Part shown: one piece after another, positions 26,599 to 36,591 of the stretch
Numbering within the stretch: position 1 is the first letter of the stretch
Layout: each line of letters opens with the position of its first letter
From: Xenophilus sp. L33
GTDB lineage: Bacteria; Pseudomonadota; Gammaproteobacteria; Burkholderiales; Burkholderiaceae_C
Direction: 5' to 3'
Assembly: GCF_009765735.1 (NCBI RefSeq)
Contig: NZ_LMUW01000089.1
Location: 1 to 39,742, forward strand
DNA length: 39,742 nucleotides
Made by a program: the position numbers and the translations under genes
Notes under the pieces: model-generated
What the model was told of the DNA's origin: nothing
Databases searched by the model: none
What the model saw: only the letters and a program-made list of their open reading frames with translations

Positions 26599-28185
26599 TC
26601 AAGGTTTGATGCTCATCCACTTGAAGGGCATGAAGTTGTCGGCGAGTTGCGTCAGCTCGACCTTCTTGCTCACGCCCCAGGCCAGCGACTGCTGGTGCAG
26701 CGGCAGGGTGCCGATGTCGTCGGCGTGGATCGCGAAGGCTTCCTTGATCATCGCGTCGCGCTTGGCCTTGTCGGTCTCCGACTGGATCTTCTTGGTCAGC
26801 TCGTCCAGCTTCGGATTGCAGTAGGCGCCGAGGTTGAACTGCCCCGCGCCCTTGTCGTCCGGGCAGGCCGTGAGCGAGGTCAGCGCGTTGTGCGCGTCGT
26901 AGGTGGTCGGCGTCCAGCCCAGCAGGTAGAAGCTGGTGTCGCGGCGCAGGATCTTCGGGAAGTAGGTGCCCTTGGTCTCGGTCGCCAGGTTCACCTTGAC
27001 GTTGATCTTGGCCAGGTTGGCGGCCACGCTCTGGCAGATCTGGCCGTCGTTCACGTAGCGGTCGTTCGGGCAGTTGAGCGTGACCTCGAAGCCGCTCGGA
27101 TAGCCGGCGTCGGCCATCAGCTTCTTGGCGGCCTCGACGTCGTAGGGCAGCCGCTTGTCCTGCTCGGCGCTCCAGCCGTTGATGCCGGGGCCGACCAGCA
27201 GCGCGGTCGGCCGCGAGGCGCCGCGCATCACCGTCTTCTGGATGCCGACGATGTCGATCGCCTGGTAGAAGGCCTGGCGCACCCGCTTGTCCTTGAACGG
27301 GTTCTTGCCCTTCACGCTCGAATAGAGCAGCTCGTCGCGCTTCTGGTCCATGCCCATGAAGATGGTGCGCAGCTCGGGACCGGAGATGACGCGGGCGTTG
27401 TCGCTGGCATTGACCCGCGCGATGTCCTGCACCGGCACCGGCTCCATCACGTCGACCTCGCCCGACAGCAGCGCCGCCACGCGCGTGGCCGGATTGGCGA
27501 TCGGCGTGAACACGACCTCCTGCACGTTGCCTTCGATCTTGCCCCAGTAGGTGGGATTGCGAACGAAGACGGTGCGCACGTCCGGCTGGCGCTCGCGCAC
27601 CTTGAAGGGGCCGGTGCCGTTGGCCTTGAACGAGGCCGTGTTCTCGATGCCCTTGCGGCGGTCGACCGGCTTGGTGGCCTTGTTGTCCTCGCACCATTTC
27701 TTGCTGAGGATGTAGATCTGCGAGATGACGTCGGGCAGGATCGGGAACGGCCCGCGGGTCTCGATCTCGATCGTGTGGTCGTCGATCTTGCGCACTTCCT
27801 TGATATCGGAGGTATTGGCGCGCATGTCCGAACCGTCGCCGGCGGCGCGGGCGAAGCTGAAGACCACGTCGTCGGCGGTGAAGGGCGTGCCGTCCTGGAA
27901 CTGCACGTTCTTGCGCAGGTCGAAGCGCCAGACCGTCGGCGAGGTCTGCTTCCAGCTGGTCGCCAGCAGCGGCGCCAGGCTCAGGTCCTTGTTGCGGCCG
28001 ACCAGCGGCTCGTAGACGTTGGAATCGGTGCTCAGCTGCAGCGACTCGTTGAGCGAATGCGGATCGAGCGACAGCGCGTCGCCCTGGTTGGCGATGCGGA
28101 TGGTCTGCGCGCCGACGGCCATCGAGCCGGTGGCCAGCAGGGCCAGGACGGCTGCGGCAATCGCATTCTTGTTCTTCGAACTCAT
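26599..28185 (-). CDS. dppA: Peptide ABC transporter substrate-binding protein (DppA/OppA family 5)
   Basis: A 528-residue periplasmic protein with a Sec signal peptide (residues 1-26, ending AVGAQ) and the family-5 binding-protein fold: IRIANQGDALSLDPHSLNESLQ at the start of the mature protein, RFDLRKNVQFQDGTPFTADDVVFSFARA, and PLHQQSLAWGVSKKVELT near the end. It captures peptides or N-acylated compounds for the DppBCDF-like importer. It lies between the M20 gene (25 nt upstream) and the REP-like element. The length is that of DppA-type proteins. Confidence 0.93.
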   Translation of the reverse strand: MSSKNKNAIAAAVLALLATGSMAVGAQTIRIANQGDALSLDPHSLNESLQLSTDSNVYEPLVGRNKDLSLAPLLATSWKQTSPTVWRFDLRKNVQFQDGTPFTADDVVFSFARAAGDGSDMRANTSDIKEVRKIDDHTIEIETRGPFPILPDVISQIYILSKKWCEDNKATKPVDRRKGIENTASFKANGTGPFKVRERQPDVRTVFVRNPTYWGKIEGNVQEVVFTPIANPATRVAALLSGEVDVMEPVPVQDIARVNASDNARVISGPELRTIFMGMDQKRDELLYSSVKGKNPFKDKRVRQAFYQAIDIVGIQKTVMRGASRPTALLVGPGINGWSAEQDKRLPYDVEAAKKLMADAGYPSGFEVTLNCPNDRYVNDGQICQSVAANLAKINVKVNLATETKGTYFPKILRRDTSFYLLGWTPTTYDAHNALTSLTACPDDKGAGQFNLGAYCNPKLDELTKKIQSETDKAKRDAMIKEAFAIHADDIGTLPLHQQSLAWGVSKKVELTQLADNFMPFKWMSIKP

Positions 28186-28210
28186 TGGGAAGCTCCTCGG
28201 TGGTGGTAGT

Positions 28211-29464
28211 TCAGGCCGCGCTGGTCGCGGCCTGCTGGGGGGAAACGGTGGCGCTCTCGGCCAACGGCATGCCGCGCTCGATCAGCCCGGCATGCAGCGC
28301 CGCGCCGAGCGGCAGGATCTCGTCGTTGAAGTCGTAGCGGCTGTTGTGCAGGAAGGCGCCGCCGCGGGCGTCCTGGCCGATGCGCAGGTAGGCGCCGGCC
28401 TTCTTCTGCAGCATGAAGGAGAAGTCCTCGGCGCCCATGCTGGGCTCCATGTTGCGCTCGACGTTGTGCGCGCCGACCAGCGCCTCGGCGACGTCGCCGG
28501 CGAACTGGGCCTCGGGCGCGGTGTTGATCGTGGCCGGGTAGATGCGCTCGAACTTCACGCTGGCGCTGGCGCCGAAGCCGGCGGCCACTGCGGCGCACAG
28601 CTCGGTCAGGCGCTGCTCGACCTGCTCCTGCACCCGCGAGCTGAAGGTGCGCACCGTGCCGACCAGGGTCGCCTTGCCCGGCACCACGCTCATCGCGCCG
28701 AGGTCGCCGGCCTGCACCGCGCAGATGCTGATCACCGCCGCGTCGATCGGCCGCACGTTGCGCGAGACGATGCTCTGCACCGCGGTGATGAGGTGCGCCG
28801 CCACCAGCACCGGATCGATCGTCAGGTAGGCATGCGCGCCATGGCCGCCCTTGCCGGTGACCTCGATCGTGATGCGGTCGGCCGCGGCCATCATCGCGCC
28901 GCGGTTGGTGCCGATGGTGCCCGCCGGCAGGCCGGGCCAGTTGTGCATCGCGTAGACCGACTGCACCGGGAAGCGCTCGAAGAGGCCGTCCTCGATCATC
29001 GCGCGGGCGCCGGCGTAGCCTTCCTCGCCGGGCTGGAAGATCAGCACCGCGGTGCCGTCGAAGTTGCGCGTCTCGGCCAGGTAGCGGGCCGCGCCGACCA
29101 GCATCGCGGTGTGGCCGTCGTGGCCGCAGCCGTGCATGAGGCCGCTGCGCGAGGAGCGCCAGGCGAAGTCGTTGTCCTCGCCCATCGGCAGCGCGTCCAT
29201 GTCGGCGCGCAGGCCGATCATGCGGCCGCTGGCGGTCGAGCGGCCGCGGATCACGCCCACCAGGCCGGTCTGACCGATGCCGCTGTGGATCTCGTCGACG
29301 CCGCAGGCCTTGAGCGCCTCGCGCACCCGGCCGGAGGTGTAGACCTCCTCGAAGCCCAGTTCCGGATGGGCATGCAGGTCGCGGCGCAGGGCGGTGATCT
29401 CTGGATGGAAGCGCGCGATGTGCGCGAAGGGCCGGCCGGCGGCCTGCAGTCGGGACGGGTTCAT
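28211..29464 (-). CDS. M20 family amidohydrolase (HipO/aminoacylase type), copy 2
   Basis: A 417-residue hydrolase beginning MNPSRLQAAGRPFAHI, with MIGLRADMDALPMGED, MHGCGHDGHTAML (ligands C113 and H115), FQPGEEGYAGARAMIEDG, and SVYAMHNWPGLPAGTIG. It hydrolyses N-acyl amino acids or small peptides; no signal peptide, so cytoplasmic. Its start overlaps the dppB stop by 4 nt (29461-29464), and the binding-protein gene follows 25 nt later, so it is embedded inside the transporter operon. It is related to, but clearly different from, the copy at 22179-23447. Confidence 0.92.
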   Translation of the reverse strand: MNPSRLQAAGRPFAHIARFHPEITALRRDLHAHPELGFEEVYTSGRVREALKACGVDEIHSGIGQTGLVGVIRGRSTASGRMIGLRADMDALPMGEDNDFAWRSSRSGLMHGCGHDGHTAMLVGAARYLAETRNFDGTAVLIFQPGEEGYAGARAMIEDGLFERFPVQSVYAMHNWPGLPAGTIGTNRGAMMAAADRITIEVTGKGGHGAHAYLTIDPVLVAAHLITAVQSIVSRNVRPIDAAVISICAVQAGDLGAMSVVPGKATLVGTVRTFSSRVQEQVEQRLTELCAAVAAGFGASASVKFERIYPATINTAPEAQFAGDVAEALVGAHNVERNMEPSMGAEDFSFMLQKKAGAYLRIGQDARGGAFLHNSRYDFNDEILPLGAALHAGLIERGMPLAESATVSPQQAATSAA

Positions 29465-30444
29465 CGATGAGCTCCAGCTTGGACGATGCGCAACCGGGGG
29501 TCGACCACGAAATACAGCAGGTCGACGACCAGGTTGATCACCACGAAGATGAGTGCGACCAGGCACAGGTAGGCGGCCATCACCGGGATGTCGGCGAAGG
29601 TCACGGCCTGCACGAACAGCAGCCCCATGCCGGGCCACTGGAAGACGGTCTCGGTGATGATCGCGAAGGCGATCAGGCCGCCGAGCTGCAGCCCGGTGAT
29701 GGTCATCACCGGCACCAGCGTGTTCTTGAGCGCATGGCCGAAGTGGATCGCGCGGTCCGACAGACCGCGGGCCCGCGCGAACTTGATGTAGTCGGTGCGC
29801 AGCACCTCCAGCATCTCGGCACGCACCAGCCGCATGATCAAGGTCAGCTGGAAGATCGCCAGCGTCACCGCCGGCAGCACGATGTGCATCCAGCCGTCGG
29901 CGGTCAGGAGGCCGGTGCGCCACCAGCCCAACTGCACCGTCGTGCCGCGCCCGAAGCTCGGGAACCAGCCCAGGTGCACCGAGAACACGAGGATGAGCAG
30001 GATGCCGATCAGGAAGGTCGGCAGCGACACGCCCAGCAGCGACAGCGTCATGAAGACCTGGCTCATGAAGCTGCCGCGCCGCAGGGCCGTGTAGACGCCC
30101 ATCGGGATGCCGATCAGCACCGCGAGCAGCGCCGCCACCATCGACAGCTCCAGCGTGGCCGGCAGCCGCTCGCCCATGAGGCGGGACACCTTGGCGCCCT
30201 GGCGCAGGCTGAGCCCGAATTCGCCCTGCGCGGCATTGAGGAGGAAGTGCCAGAACTGCACGAAGAAGGGCTGGTCCAGGCCGAGCGCGACGCGCAGCTC
30301 GCGGATCTGTTCCGGCCGCGCATCCTGGCCGAGCAGGAAGACCACCGGGTCGCCGACGTACTGGAACAGCAGGAAGGCGAAGAAGGCCACCGCGATCATC
30401 ACGATGACGGCCTGGATCAATCGGCGCAAGACGAAAGCGATCAT
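29461..30444 (-). CDS. dppB: Peptide ABC transporter permease (DppB type)
   Basis: A 327-residue permease with the typical N-terminal MIAFVLRRLIQAVIVMIAVAFFAFLLFQYVGDP, about six membrane helices, the DppB/OppB coupling motif EMLEVLRTDYIKFARARGLSDRAIHFGHALKN, and a C-terminus ending VDLLYFVVDPRLRIVQ. First gene of the operon. Its promoter must lie in 30445-30517, between the start codon and the porin terminator, but I could not identify clear -35/-10 boxes there. Confidence 0.93.
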   Translation of the reverse strand: MIAFVLRRLIQAVIVMIAVAFFAFLLFQYVGDPVVFLLGQDARPEQIRELRVALGLDQPFFVQFWHFLLNAAQGEFGLSLRQGAKVSRLMGERLPATLELSMVAALLAVLIGIPMGVYTALRRGSFMSQVFMTLSLLGVSLPTFLIGILLILVFSVHLGWFPSFGRGTTVQLGWWRTGLLTADGWMHIVLPAVTLAIFQLTLIMRLVRAEMLEVLRTDYIKFARARGLSDRAIHFGHALKNTLVPVMTITGLQLGGLIAFAIITETVFQWPGMGLLFVQAVTFADIPVMAAYLCLVALIFVVINLVVDLLYFVVDPRLRIVQAGAHR

Positions 30445-30517
30445 TCAGTGGGCGAGTGGATCCATGCCTGAGCATAGCGAGCAAGGGCCATGCCCACACC
30501 CGATGGAATCCCCAATG

Positions 30518-30550
30518 AAAAAAGCCGCCCGACTTGCGTCGGACGGCTTT
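30518..30550 (-). terminator. Rho-independent terminator of the porin gene
   Basis: On the minus strand AAAGCCG-T-CCGAC pairs with GTCGG-G-CGGCTTT around a 4-nt loop, followed by a T run (A run at 30518-30523 on the plus strand). It lies 40 nt after the porin stop and separates the porin from the dpp operon. Confidence 0.92.
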
Positions 30551-30589
30551 CAAGACTTCCCTTCGATGCCGGCTTGCACCGGCGTCGGA

Positions 30590-31822
30590 TCAGAAAGCGT
30601 GGCTGATACCGAGGTCGTAACCCATCGACTTGTTCGGGATCGCGGTGCCGACGCCGCCAGGCAGCGTACCGATGAAGGCCGACGGGCCGCCGTTGACCGT
30701 CAGGTCGGCGCCGTCCTTGTTCTTCAGGTAAGCGAAGGTGGCGTACAGCGAGGTCCGCTTCGACAGGTTGTAGATGTAGCCGATCGCGAACTTGTCGGCG
30801 CTCGGGTTCGTCTGGGTGCCGAAGAATTGTTCAGCAGCGGTACCGGTGTTCTTGTACTTCACCACGCCATACGAAGCGCGGATCAGGCCAGCACCGACAG
30901 GCACCGACACACCGATCAGGCCACCGTTGGCACCCGGTTGGGTCACGCCGAGGGGGTTGAAGGTGTTGGTGGCCAGGTCGACCTTTTCCTTGTTGTTCGA
31001 GTATTCACCGAACAGCTTGGCAACGCCGAAGTCGTACGAAGCGCCGAGGTTCCAGATGTCCAGATTGGTCGTGCTACCAGCGAAGTAGTTCGACGCGATC
31101 GTGCTCTGGGCATAGGCCAGTGCGACGTCCAGCGGGCCGGTGGCGTAACCGACGCGACCGCCGATGTACTTGCCGGTGCGGGTGTTGATCGCCGGCAGCG
31201 GGGTCAGGGTGCCCGGGTCATACGACGTGTTGTTGTTGAACGCGTACATGAACTGGCCGTAGAAACCACCCAGGTTCGGCGGCAGGAAGTAGCCGACCGA
31301 GTTGATGGCACGCACGTAGTTCGGGTTCGCTTGGAAACCTTGCGTGATCGCGCCGGCGCTGGAGAAGCCGCTGGCGTTGGTGATGATGTTGGTACCGACG
31401 CCGTTGGTGCCGAACGGATCGAACACGGTGTCAGACCAGAACGTCGGCGTGTAGTCCTTACCGAGGCGGACTTCACCGAAGGCGCCCGACAGGCTGACGG
31501 TCGAACGACGGTTGAAGTCGAGGCCACCACCGGTGGCTGCGCCCGTGCCGTCGTTGTTGTTCAGGCCGGCTTCGAGCCAGAAGCTGGCAGCCAGACCGCC
31601 ACCCAGGTCTTCCGTGCCACGGAAGCCGAGACGGCTGGAGTTTTCGCCGGAGTTCGACAGCGTGTTCTGGTTCTTGGTAACCGTGACACCGAACGGCGTT
31701 TGCGACTGGACCCGGAAGCCGGTGATCGACGCGTCAACCACACCGAACAAGGTGACGGAAGACTGAGCCGAGGCAACACCGGCGACAGCCAGAGCAGCCA
31801 GGGCGACGAGAGATTTTTTCAT
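30590..31822 (-). CDS. Outer-membrane porin (Burkholderiales trimeric type)
   Basis: A 410-residue porin: signal peptide MKKSLVALAALAVAGVASAQ, then the mature start SSVTLFGVVDASITGF, the porin motif SRLGFRGTEDLGGGLAASFWLEAGLN, and alternating beta-strand sequence ending in the assembly signal SMGYDLGISHAF with a terminal Phe. It forms a 16-strand general diffusion channel in the outer membrane. The ATG at 31822 has TTGGAG 9 to 14 nt upstream; the in-frame GTG at 31891 would put 23 residues before a good signal peptide and is rejected. Codon use is more restricted and less GC-biased at third positions than neighbours, as expected for very high expression. Confidence 0.96.
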   Translation of the reverse strand: MKKSLVALAALAVAGVASAQSSVTLFGVVDASITGFRVQSQTPFGVTVTKNQNTLSNSGENSSRLGFRGTEDLGGGLAASFWLEAGLNNNDGTGAATGGGLDFNRRSTVSLSGAFGEVRLGKDYTPTFWSDTVFDPFGTNGVGTNIITNASGFSSAGAITQGFQANPNYVRAINSVGYFLPPNLGGFYGQFMYAFNNNTSYDPGTLTPLPAINTRTGKYIGGRVGYATGPLDVALAYAQSTIASNYFAGSTTNLDIWNLGASYDFGVAKLFGEYSNNKEKVDLATNTFNPLGVTQPGANGGLIGVSVPVGAGLIRASYGVVKYKNTGTAAEQFFGTQTNPSADKFAIGYIYNLSKRTSLYATFAYLKNKDGADLTVNGGPSAFIGTLPGGVGTAIPNKSMGYDLGISHAF

Positions 31823-32113
31823 TGCAAGTTTCTCCAAGGTTAAACATAGGGCTCCGGACGAAGGGCTCGCAGTGACTAGCACTTTGCGCACCTACCGGAC
31901 CCCGGGCCAACCTCCTTTTGGGAAGTTGTCGCTATTGCACCAGAGCAGACTCTCAAGGGCAAAACAATTCCGCCGAAAAGAAAGACGGTTCCGAGGTTTC
32001 GTTGCAGCCGTGCAACAAAAAAAGCAGCCCTCTTCGTGACCACCATGTGAAACGCGCGGCGCGCCAACACCGCATCGACCTGTGACTTTGTGTACATAGG
32101 TTCCAATCGTCCA
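31823..32113. promoter_or_regulatory. Divergent regulatory region between porin and coq7
   Basis: A 291-nt gap of lower GC content. On the minus strand, TTGCCC, 17 nt, TGCAAT (within about 31932-31960) is a plausible porin promoter, leaving a leader of roughly 100 nt. GTTGCA-GCCG-TGCAAC at 32001-32016 is a perfect 6-bp palindrome next to an A7 run and could be an operator. A consensus-like AGGAGG on the minus strand (about 31911-31917) has no start codon at a usable distance. No separate gene is supported. Confidence 0.4.
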
Positions 32114-32743
32114 ATGAATCGCGCGCTCGACTCCGTCCTGGCCGCGGCTGATGCCAGCCTGCGCACCCTTTTCGCCCGTCCGCATGCCGTCCGGCCGACC
32201 CCGGCACCGGAAACGCCGCCCGGCAATCTCGACGACGCCGAGCGCCGCGAGGCCGGCGCGCTGATGCGGGTGAACCATGTCGGAGAGGTCTGCGCCCAGG
32301 CGCTCTACACGGCGCAGGCGCTCGCGACCCGCGATCCGGCCTTGCGCCGGCACTTCGAGGCCGCCTCCCAGGAAGAGACCGACCACCTCGCCTGGACGCT
32401 CGAACGCCTGGACGCGCTGGGCGCGCGCCCGTCGGCGCTCAACCCGCTCTGGTACCTGGGCGCCTTCGGCCTGGGGCTGGTGGCCGGGCGATCGGGCGAT
32501 CGCTGGAGCCTGGGCTTCGTCGAGGAGACGGAGCGCCAGGTGGAGGCGCACCTGGAGGGCCACCTCGACCGCCTGCCGGCCGGCGACAGCGCCTCGCGGG
32601 CGGTCGTCGAGCAGATGAAGGCCGACGAATCCCGCCATGCCCGGCAGGCGGCGGATGCCGGCGGCCGGCCGCTGCCACTGCCGGCCAAGATCCTGATGCG
32701 GGCCGCATCACGCGTGATGACGACCGTTGCGCACCGGATCTGA
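32114..32743 (+). CDS. coq7: 3-demethoxyubiquinol 3-hydroxylase (Coq7)
   Basis: A 209-residue di-iron hydroxylase of ubiquinone biosynthesis. Iron-ligand motifs of the ferritin-like four-helix bundle are visible: [47 protein letters not shown] and [11 protein letters not shown]. It performs the last ring hydroxylation with O2 at the membrane. The ATG at 32114 (MNRALDSV) matches family starts; an in-frame start at 32090 would add eight residues. It converges with the OsmC-like gene, whose stop is the next base. Confidence 0.94.
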   Translation: MNRALDSVLAAADASLRTLFARPHAVRPTPAPETPPGNLDDAERREAGALMRVNHVGEVCAQALYTAQALATRDPALRRHFEAASQEETDHLAWTLERLDALGARPSALNPLWYLGAFGLGLVAGRSGDRWSLGFVEETERQVEAHLEGHLDRLPAGDSASRAVVEQMKADESRHARQAADAGGRPLPLPAKILMRAASRVMTTVAHRI

Positions 32744-33196
32744 TCAGGACAGATCGATCAGGTCGAAGCTGGTGGTGATCTCGGCAGTCTTGCCCAGCAT
32801 GATGGTGGCCGAGCAATAGGTGTCGTGACTGAGCGCAATTGCGCGCTCGACCGCCGCTGCAGGAATGCCCTTGCCCGCGACCGTGAAGTGCATGTGGATC
32901 TTGGTGAACACCTTCGGATCCTTCTCGGCGCGCTCGCTGGTCAGCTTGACGCTGCAACGCTCGACCGCATGGCGGCCGCGCTTCAGGATCATCACCACGT
33001 CGTAGGCGGTGCAGCCGCCGGTGCCGGCCAGCACGGTTTCCATCGGCCGCGGCGCCAGGTTGAGGCCACCGTTCTCGGGCTTGGCCGCGTCCGGCGCGCC
33101 GTCCATCATCAGCACGTGGCCGCTGCCGGTCTCGGCCAGAAATCCCATCTTCGATTGCGCGCCGGCGTTGCCGGTCCAACTCACTGTGCATTCCAT
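32744..33196 (-). CDS. OsmC-family protein (YhfA-like)
   Basis: A 150-residue protein with the OsmC fold and its two redox cysteines, C62 in GTGGCTAYDVVMILKRGR and C128 in HDTYCSATIMLGK. OsmC proteins reduce organic hydroperoxides; the YhfA subgroup is less characterised and often short like this one. The start at 33196 (MECTVSWTG) is the natural one. It is divergent from the small transcription unit and ilvA. Confidence 0.9.
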   Translation of the reverse strand: MECTVSWTGNAGAQSKMGFLAETGSGHVLMMDGAPDAAKPENGGLNLAPRPMETVLAGTGGCTAYDVVMILKRGRHAVERCSVKLTSERAEKDPKVFTKIHMHFTVAGKGIPAAAVERAIALSHDTYCSATIMLGKTAEITTSFDLIDLS

Positions 33197-33281
33197 GGCT
33201 TCGAGACTCCGAAAAGTGACACGCCGAGAGCGAAAGACCTCGTGCGGCGTGATTTAGTGTTCAAAAAAAGCAACTCGCGTG

Positions 33282-33309
33282 TTGCATCGCAGCATTCAAT
33301 CGATATACT
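33282..33309 (+). promoter_or_regulatory. Promoter upstream of the ilvA leader / small RNA
   Basis: TTGCAT (33282-33287), 16 nt, TATACT (33304-33309) is a good sigma-70 promoter in a locally A/T-rich stretch. Transcription would begin near 33316, about 60 nt before the terminator at 33375 and 114 nt before ilvA. Confidence 0.65.
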
Positions 33310-33315
33310 TTATTT

Positions 33316-33405
33316 CATCGCACATCGACACATGTGCACCGGTTGTCTCCTCCACCCTCCCAATTGGTGGATTTAGCCCCGAGCCGCAAGGCCCGGGGCT
33401 TTTTT
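33316..33405 (+). ncRNA. Candidate small RNA or attenuator leader of ilvA
   Basis: A compact unit of about 90 nt from the promoter at 33282-33309 to a perfect terminator. It contains a pyrimidine-rich stretch with CTCCTCC (about 33347-33353), complementary to Shine-Dalgarno sequences; a first hairpin TCCACC/GGTGGA (33351-33356 with 33366-33371); and the terminator hairpin. A 14-codon frame with no ribosome site (33332-33376, MCTGCLLHPPNWWI) ends in Leu-Leu and Trp-Trp codons and stops exactly at the terminator stem. Either a free small RNA or a leader that controls read-through into ilvA would fit. No clear antiterminator pairing was found, so classical attenuation is not supported. Confidence 0.5.
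33375..33405 (+). terminator. Rho-independent terminator in front of ilvA
   Basis: AGCCCCG-A-GCC (33375-33385) pairs with GGC-C-CGGGGCT (33390-33400) around a GCAA loop (33386-33389), followed by T6 (33400-33405). It lies 24 nt before the ilvA start and no plus-strand gene precedes it within the gap, so it must end the short transcript at 33316-33405. Confidence 0.9.
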
Positions 33406-33429
33406 CTTGGGACCTATGATCGCGGCCCT

Positions 33430-34991
<1,562 letters not shown>

Positions 34992-35013
<22 letters not shown>

Positions 35014-35621
35014 TAGGGCGAACGCGGCGGCGGCCGTTGGCGGGCGAACGCGGGCGGCGGCGACTGCGCACCGGCCGACGCACCGGCCGACGCACCCGTC
35101 GACGTATTCGGCGGCGCGGTCACCGGCCCCGGTTCGTTCGAATAGAGCACCGGCGACGGCGGCGGGTTGGCCGCCTGCGGACGCAGCGGCAACTCGATGA
35201 TGAAGCCCGGCGGCCCGTCGACGCTGCCGCCGATCGTGATCGCGCGGCGATCGAGCGACTGCAGCACGTAGCCGGAGGCGACCTGGGCGCCGGTGCGGAA
35301 CGGCCGCGGCGGCCGGCCGTCGACCGCGATCAGCGCGGCGCCCTGCTGGTCGCTGTCGACCACGACGCCGAGCAGCGCGAAGCGGCTGGCCGCGTCGGGC
35401 GTCGCCGCCACCCGCGTCTCGGCCTGGACCACGCCGAGCGAACGCGCCACAGCGACCGGATCGGGCGCCGCGGCGGGCGCCGGCACCGCAGGCGGCGCCA
35501 GGGCATCGGCCGGCGCGGAGAGCCTGAGGCCCCAGAACACGATGCTGCCGGCGGCCAGCGCCCACAGCAGCGCGGTGGACGTGGCCGAGGGCCAGCGGGC
35601 GGTTGCGTAGGGGACTGACAT
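34992..35621 (-). CDS. gspC: Type II secretion protein GspC (short form)
   Basis: A 209-residue inner-membrane protein: a short cytoplasmic N-terminus, one membrane helix at about residues 16-35, a proline/alanine linker, and an HR-like domain (RFALLGVVVDSDQQGAALIAVDGRPPRPFRTG to FIIELPLR). A Pro/Ala/Gly-rich tail replaces the PDZ domain. GspC links the inner-membrane platform to the secretin. It is divergent from gspG, an arrangement also found in Burkholderia-type clusters. The 3' end overlaps ilvA by 22 nt. Confidence 0.8.
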
Positions 35622-35684
35622 GGGGCCGGATTATCATTCAGCGAACCTTCCCGCGCCCGTTTCACCACGAGCCTCACGACTCCC

Positions 35685-36125
35685 ATGACCATTTCCCGAC
35701 GCCTTCGCGCACGCGCCCTCGGCCGCGGCTTCACCCTGATCGAACTGATGGTCGTGCTGGTCATCATCGGCGTGCTGGCGGCGCTGATCGTGCCGAACGT
35801 CATCGAGCGGGCCGACGACGCCCGGGTCACGGCGGCCAAGACCGACATCAACAACCTGATGCAGGCGCTCAAGCTCTACCGGCTCGACAACCAGCGCTAT
35901 CCGACCGCCGAGCAGGGCCTGCAGGCGCTGGTGGCACGGCCGACCAGCGGACCGGCCGCGCCCAACTGGAAGCCCTACATCGAGAAGCTGCCGAACGATC
36001 CCTGGGGCCACCCCTATCAATACATGAACCCGGGCATCAAGGGCGAGGTCGACGTGCTCTCGCTCGGCGCCGACGGCGAACCGGGCGGCGAGGGCAAGAA
36101 TGCCGACATCGGCAGCTGGCAATAG
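35685..36125 (+). CDS. gspG: Type II secretion major pseudopilin GspG
   Basis: A 146-residue prepilin-like protein with a short basic leader and the processing site RGFTLIELMVVLVIIGVLAALIVPNV; cleavage by prepilin peptidase is expected after G14. The C-terminal part keeps the pseudopilin signature (YRLDNQRYPTAEQGLQALV, PWGHPYQYMNPG) and the calcium-binding loop LGADGEPGGEGKNADIGSW. It polymerises into the periplasmic pseudopilus that drives secretion. The next gene starts 26 nt before its stop. Confidence 0.96.
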   Translation: MTISRRLRARALGRGFTLIELMVVLVIIGVLAALIVPNVIERADDARVTAAKTDINNLMQALKLYRLDNQRYPTAEQGLQALVARPTSGPAAPNWKPYIEKLPNDPWGHPYQYMNPGIKGEVDVLSLGADGEPGGEGKNADIGSWQ

Positions 36126-36591
36126 CCGGCTCCGGGCAACGCGCGGCGCGGGCGGCTTCACGCTTTTCGAGCTGCTCGTGGTGGTCGCGATCATCGCCTT
36201 CGGCACCGCCGGCGTGGCCATGTCGCTGCGCGATTCGGGCCAGACGGCGCTCGACCGCGAAGGCGAGCGGCTGTCGGCACTGCTCGAATCGGCCCGCGCG
36301 CAATCCAGGGCGACCGGCGTCGCCGTTCGCTGGCACACCAACCCGAACGGGCCGGGCGACTTCGCCTTCGAAGGCCTGCCGCCGCAATCGCTGCCGACCG
36401 GCTGGCTCGCCGCCGGCATCGTCGCCCAGCCGATCGGGCCCGACGGCCAGCCGGTGCCGGCCTTGCAACTCGGCCCCGAGCCGGTCATCGCCGCCCAGCA
36501 GGTCGAACTGAGCACCGAAGGTCCACCGGCGCGCAATCTGCGTATAGGGACCGATGGACTGCATCCCTTCGCGATCGTGTCGCCGCCATGA
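36100..36591 (+). CDS. gspH: Type II secretion minor pseudopilin GspH
   Basis: A 163-residue protein with the cleavage motif GAGGFTLFELLVVVAIIAFGTAGVAM; cleavage is expected after G19. Phe occupies the position before the conserved Glu where Ile is more usual. The globular part has RDSGQTALDREGERLSALLESARAQSRATG, typical of GspH. It is thought to sit near the pseudopilus tip. The reading frame overlaps gspG by 26 nt and gspI by 4 nt, indicating coupled translation. Confidence 0.88.
   Translation: MPTSAAGNSRLRATRGAGGFTLFELLVVVAIIAFGTAGVAMSLRDSGQTALDREGERLSALLESARAQSRATGVAVRWHTNPNGPGDFAFEGLPPQSLPTGWLAAGIVAQPIGPDGQPVPALQLGPEPVIAAQQVELSTEGPPARNLRIGTDGLHPFAIVSPP

Noticed and set aside
31882..31920. 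AGGAGG ribosome-site-like sequence on the minus strand and an in-frame GTG at 31891 upstream of the porin
   Set aside because: The spacing to the GTG is about 19 nt and the extension would precede a complete signal peptide, so the ATG at 31822 is better.
33332..33376. Classical ribosome-mediated attenuator with leader peptide MCTGCLLHPPNWWI
   Set aside because: No ribosome binding site and no upstream sequence able to pair with the terminator's 5' arm were found. Kept only as part of the candidate RNA.
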